NCBI GenBank assembly: GCA_027356675.1
Contig: DAHVXO010000014.1
Span: 1-6,514 of the forward strand
Direction: 5' to 3'
From: Symbiobacteriaceae bacterium
GTDB lineage: Bacteria > Bacillota_E > Symbiobacteriia > Symbiobacteriales > Symbiobacteriaceae
DNA length: 6,514 bases
In this document: positions 4,834 through 6,514 of the stretch, one piece after another
Layout: the number at the start of each line of letters is the position of its first letter
How positions within the stretch are numbered: position 1 is the first letter of the stretch
Made by a program: the position numbers and the translations under genes
Notes under the pieces: generated by a model
What the model was told of the DNA's origin: nothing
The model's input: only the letters and a program-made list of their open reading frames with translations
The model's database searches: none

Positions 4834-6514
4834 TCAGGCGGGCGGGTTGCCGGGCACCTCGGCCTGCGGCTGCGGCAGGGCCTCGGGCGGCGGGATGAGG
4901 GCCTCCACGCTCTCCTTCGGTTCGTGGAGAGCGAAGCGGATGACCTCATCCATGTGTTCCACCAGGTGGATATCCAGCTTCTTGCGGATATTCCCCGGGA
5001 CCTCTTCCAGGTCCTTCTCATTTTCCTTGGGCATGATGATCTCGGTGATGCCTGCCCGGTGGGCGGCCAGGAGTTTCTCCTTCACGCCGCCGATGGGCAG
5101 GACCCGCCCTCGCAGGGTGATCTCACCGGTCATGGCCACACTCGCCCGCACCGGGCGGCCGGTCAGGGCCGAAATGACCGCAGTGGCCATGGAGATGCCG
5201 GCGGACGGCCCCTCCTTGGGCACTGCGCCCTCGGGCACGTGGATGTGGATGTCGTACTTGGTGTGGAAGTCCTCCTCCACGCCCAGCGCCTTCGCCTGGG
5301 AGCGGATGTAAGAGAACCCGGCCTGCGCCGATTCCCGCATGACCTCGCCAAGCTTGCCGGTGAGCAGTAGGTTCCCCTTGCCCTTCATGATCGAGACCTC
5401 AATCGGCATCACATCACCGCCGACTTCGGTGTAGACCATGCCGGTGGAGACGCCGACCTCATCGACCTTGGCCTTCTTGCCCCACGAATAGCGCCCGGCG
5501 CCCAGATACGTGTGGAGGTTCTGGGTCGTGACCCGCACGCCGGTGCAATCGCCACGGGCGATCTCCCGGGCGGCCTTGCGGCAGACGTTGGCGATCTGGC
5601 GCTCCAGGTTGCGCACGCCGGCCTCCCGGGTGTACTCCCGGACGATCGCCCGCAGCACGTTCTCGGAGACCTCGAGCGTCTCGTCGGTCAGACCGTGGTC
5701 GACTCGCTGCTTGGGCAGCAGATGCCGCTTGCCGATCTCGACCTTCTCATCCTCCGTGTAACCGGAGATGTTGATCAGTTCCATGCGGTCCAGCAGCGGC
5801 CGCGGGATGTTCCAGACCACGTTGGCCGTGGTGATGAAAAGCACGTTGGAGAGGTCGAAGGGGCTCTCGATGTAGTGGTCGGAGAAGTTGGCGTTCTGCT
5901 CCGGGTCCAGCACCTCCAGCAGGGCCGAGGAGGGATCACCGCGGAAGTCAGAGGCCATCTTGTCGATCTCGTCCAGCAGGAAGACCGGGTTCTTGGTGCC
6001 CGCCTGACGGATGCCCTGGATGATCCGGCCCGGCAGTGCGCCCACGTACGTGCGGCGGTGGCCACGAATCTCAGCCTCGTCCCGGACACCACCCAACGAG
6101 ATCCGCACGAATTTGCGGCCGAGGGCGTGGGCCACGGATTTGGCCAGCGAGGTCTTGCCGACTCCAGGCGGCCCGCCCAGGCAGAGAATGGGGCCCTTCA
6201 TCTTGGCGACGAGCTTGCGGACGGCCAGGTACTCAAGAATTCGATCCTTCGGCTTCTTGAGGCCGTAGTGGTCGTTCTCCAGGATCTCCTCGGCCTTCTT
6301 CAGGTCGATCTGATCATCGGTCAGCTTGGCCCAAGGCAGGGAAGTGATCCACTCCAAGTAGTTGCGCACCACCACGGCCTCAGCAGCCATGGGCGGCATC
6401 TTCTCCAGCCGCTCGACCTCGCGGAGGGCCTTCTCCTTGACGTCGTCGGGCAGGCCGACCTCTTCGACCTTCTTGCGGAACTCCTCGGCTTCGGTGCCCT
6501 TCTCGTCCCGCTCG
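4834..6514 (-). CDS. lon: ATP-dependent Lon protease (LonA type), N-terminus beyond the window
   Basis: A cytoplasmic AAA+ serine protease that unfolds and degrades damaged and regulatory proteins as a hexamer. The frame is open to the right edge, so the 559 visible residues are the C-terminal part of a protein usually 770-820 long; the internal ATG at 6399 is not the start. In order it contains: the end of the N-terminal helical region ([19 protein letters not shown], then [12 protein letters not shown]), Walker [11 protein letters not shown] (6177-6148), Walker [11 protein letters not shown], sensor-1 ITTAN, the sensor-2 region [11 protein letters not shown], and the protease domain. The catalytic serine is in EGPSAG (codon 5205-5203) and the lysine in GGVKEK (codon 5082-5080), so the Ser-Lys dyad is complete. 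The C-terminus has a proline-rich tail ([19 protein letters not shown]) beyond the usual end. The single protein with no membrane segment indicates LonA rather than LonB. engB follows at short distance. The promoter and any heat-shock control are outside the window. Confidence 0.97.
   Translation of the reverse strand, partial: ERDEKGTEAEEFRKKVEEVGLPDDVKEKALREVERLEKMPPMAAEAVVVRNYLEWITSLPWAKLTDDQIDLKKAEEILENDHYGLKKPKDRILEYLAVRKLVAKMKGPILCLGGPPGVGKTSLAKSVAHALGRKFVRISLGGVRDEAEIRGHRRTYVGALPGRIIQGIRQAGTKNPVFLLDEIDKMASDFRGDPSSALLEVLDPEQNANFSDHYIESPFDLSNVLFITTANVVWNIPRPLLDRMELINISGYTEDEKVEIGKRHLLPKQRVDHGLTDETLEVSENVLRAIVREYTREAGVRNLERQIANVCRKAAREIARGDCTGVRVTTQNLHTYLGAGRYSWGKKAKVDEVGVSTGMVYTEVGGDVMPIEVSIMKGKGNLLLTGKLGEVMRESAQAGFSYIRSQAKALGVEEDFHTKYDIHIHVPEGAVPKEGPSAGISMATAVISALTGRPVRASVAMTGEITLRGRVLPIGGVKEKLLAAHRAGITEIIMPKENEKDLEEVPGNIRKKLDIHLVEHMDEVIRFALHEPKESVEALIPPPEALPQPQAEVPGNPPA

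Noticed and set aside
3934..5370. 478-codon plus-strand open frame across engB and the end of lon
   Set aside because: It lies opposite two certain genes, crosses their intergenic hairpins, and encodes a His/Arg/Gly-rich product without domains. Explained by codon bias in the genes beneath it.
6397..6399. ATG at 6399 as the start of lon
   Set aside because: The frame continues open to the window edge with typical Lon N-domain linker sequence, so this is an internal methionine of a gene truncated by the window.
1..6514. CRISPR array, tRNA or rRNA genes, insertion sequences, prophage or defence genes
   Set aside because: No regularly spaced repeats, cloverleaf-forming stretch, transposase or phage-like frame was seen; the strand is almost fully occupied by housekeeping-type genes.

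Overview
The window looks like ordinary chromosome from a GC-rich bacterium, most likely a member of the Bacillota. Three things point there. The order lon then engB (ysxC) on one strand matches the lonA-ysxC arrangement known from Bacillus. Start sites have strong Shine-Dalgarno sequences (AAGGAGG, GGAGG). Non-ATG starts (GTG, probably TTG) are used. The high GC would suit a Symbiobacterium-like lineage, but that is inference and no marker here proves it.

Layout, left to right. At 1-54 the first 18 codons of an unidentified minus-strand gene run off the window edge, preceded by a near-consensus SigA promoter (113-141). At 229-1263 (minus) is an ATP-grasp ligase related to D-alanine--D-alanine ligase but with a diverged active site, with its own SigA-type promoter (1325-1352) and a stem-loop after its stop. 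Divergent from it is a ten-helix EamA/DMT-family permease (plus, 1435-2361; an upstream ATG at 1393 is possible). A bidirectional terminator (2407-2433) separates the permease from a convergent methyl-accepting chemotaxis protein (minus, 2451-3986) that has two membrane helices but almost no external sensor domain. At 4060-4755 (minus) is the ribosome-assembly GTPase EngB/YsxC with an unusual insert of about 33 residues between G2 and G3. At 4834-6514 (minus) is the C-terminal two thirds or so of the ATP-dependent protease Lon, cut by the right edge.

Functionally these are mostly separate units. lon-engB is the one likely operon, joining protein quality control to 50S subunit assembly, with a strong intercistronic hairpin between them. 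The chemoreceptor follows engB on the same strand but lies behind two further stem-loops, so its co-transcription is uncertain. The ligase and permease are divergently transcribed across a short promoter region; a shared pathway is possible but unproven.

I found no mobile element, CRISPR array, tRNA, rRNA or phage gene, and no clear sign of a novel multi-gene system. The points worth a second look are the EngB insert, the atypical Ddl-like active site, the sensor-less chemoreceptor, start-codon reassignments and several stem-loops. No stretch longer than 300 bases lacks a gene; the two largest gaps (55-228 and 1264-1434) hold promoters and a stem-loop.
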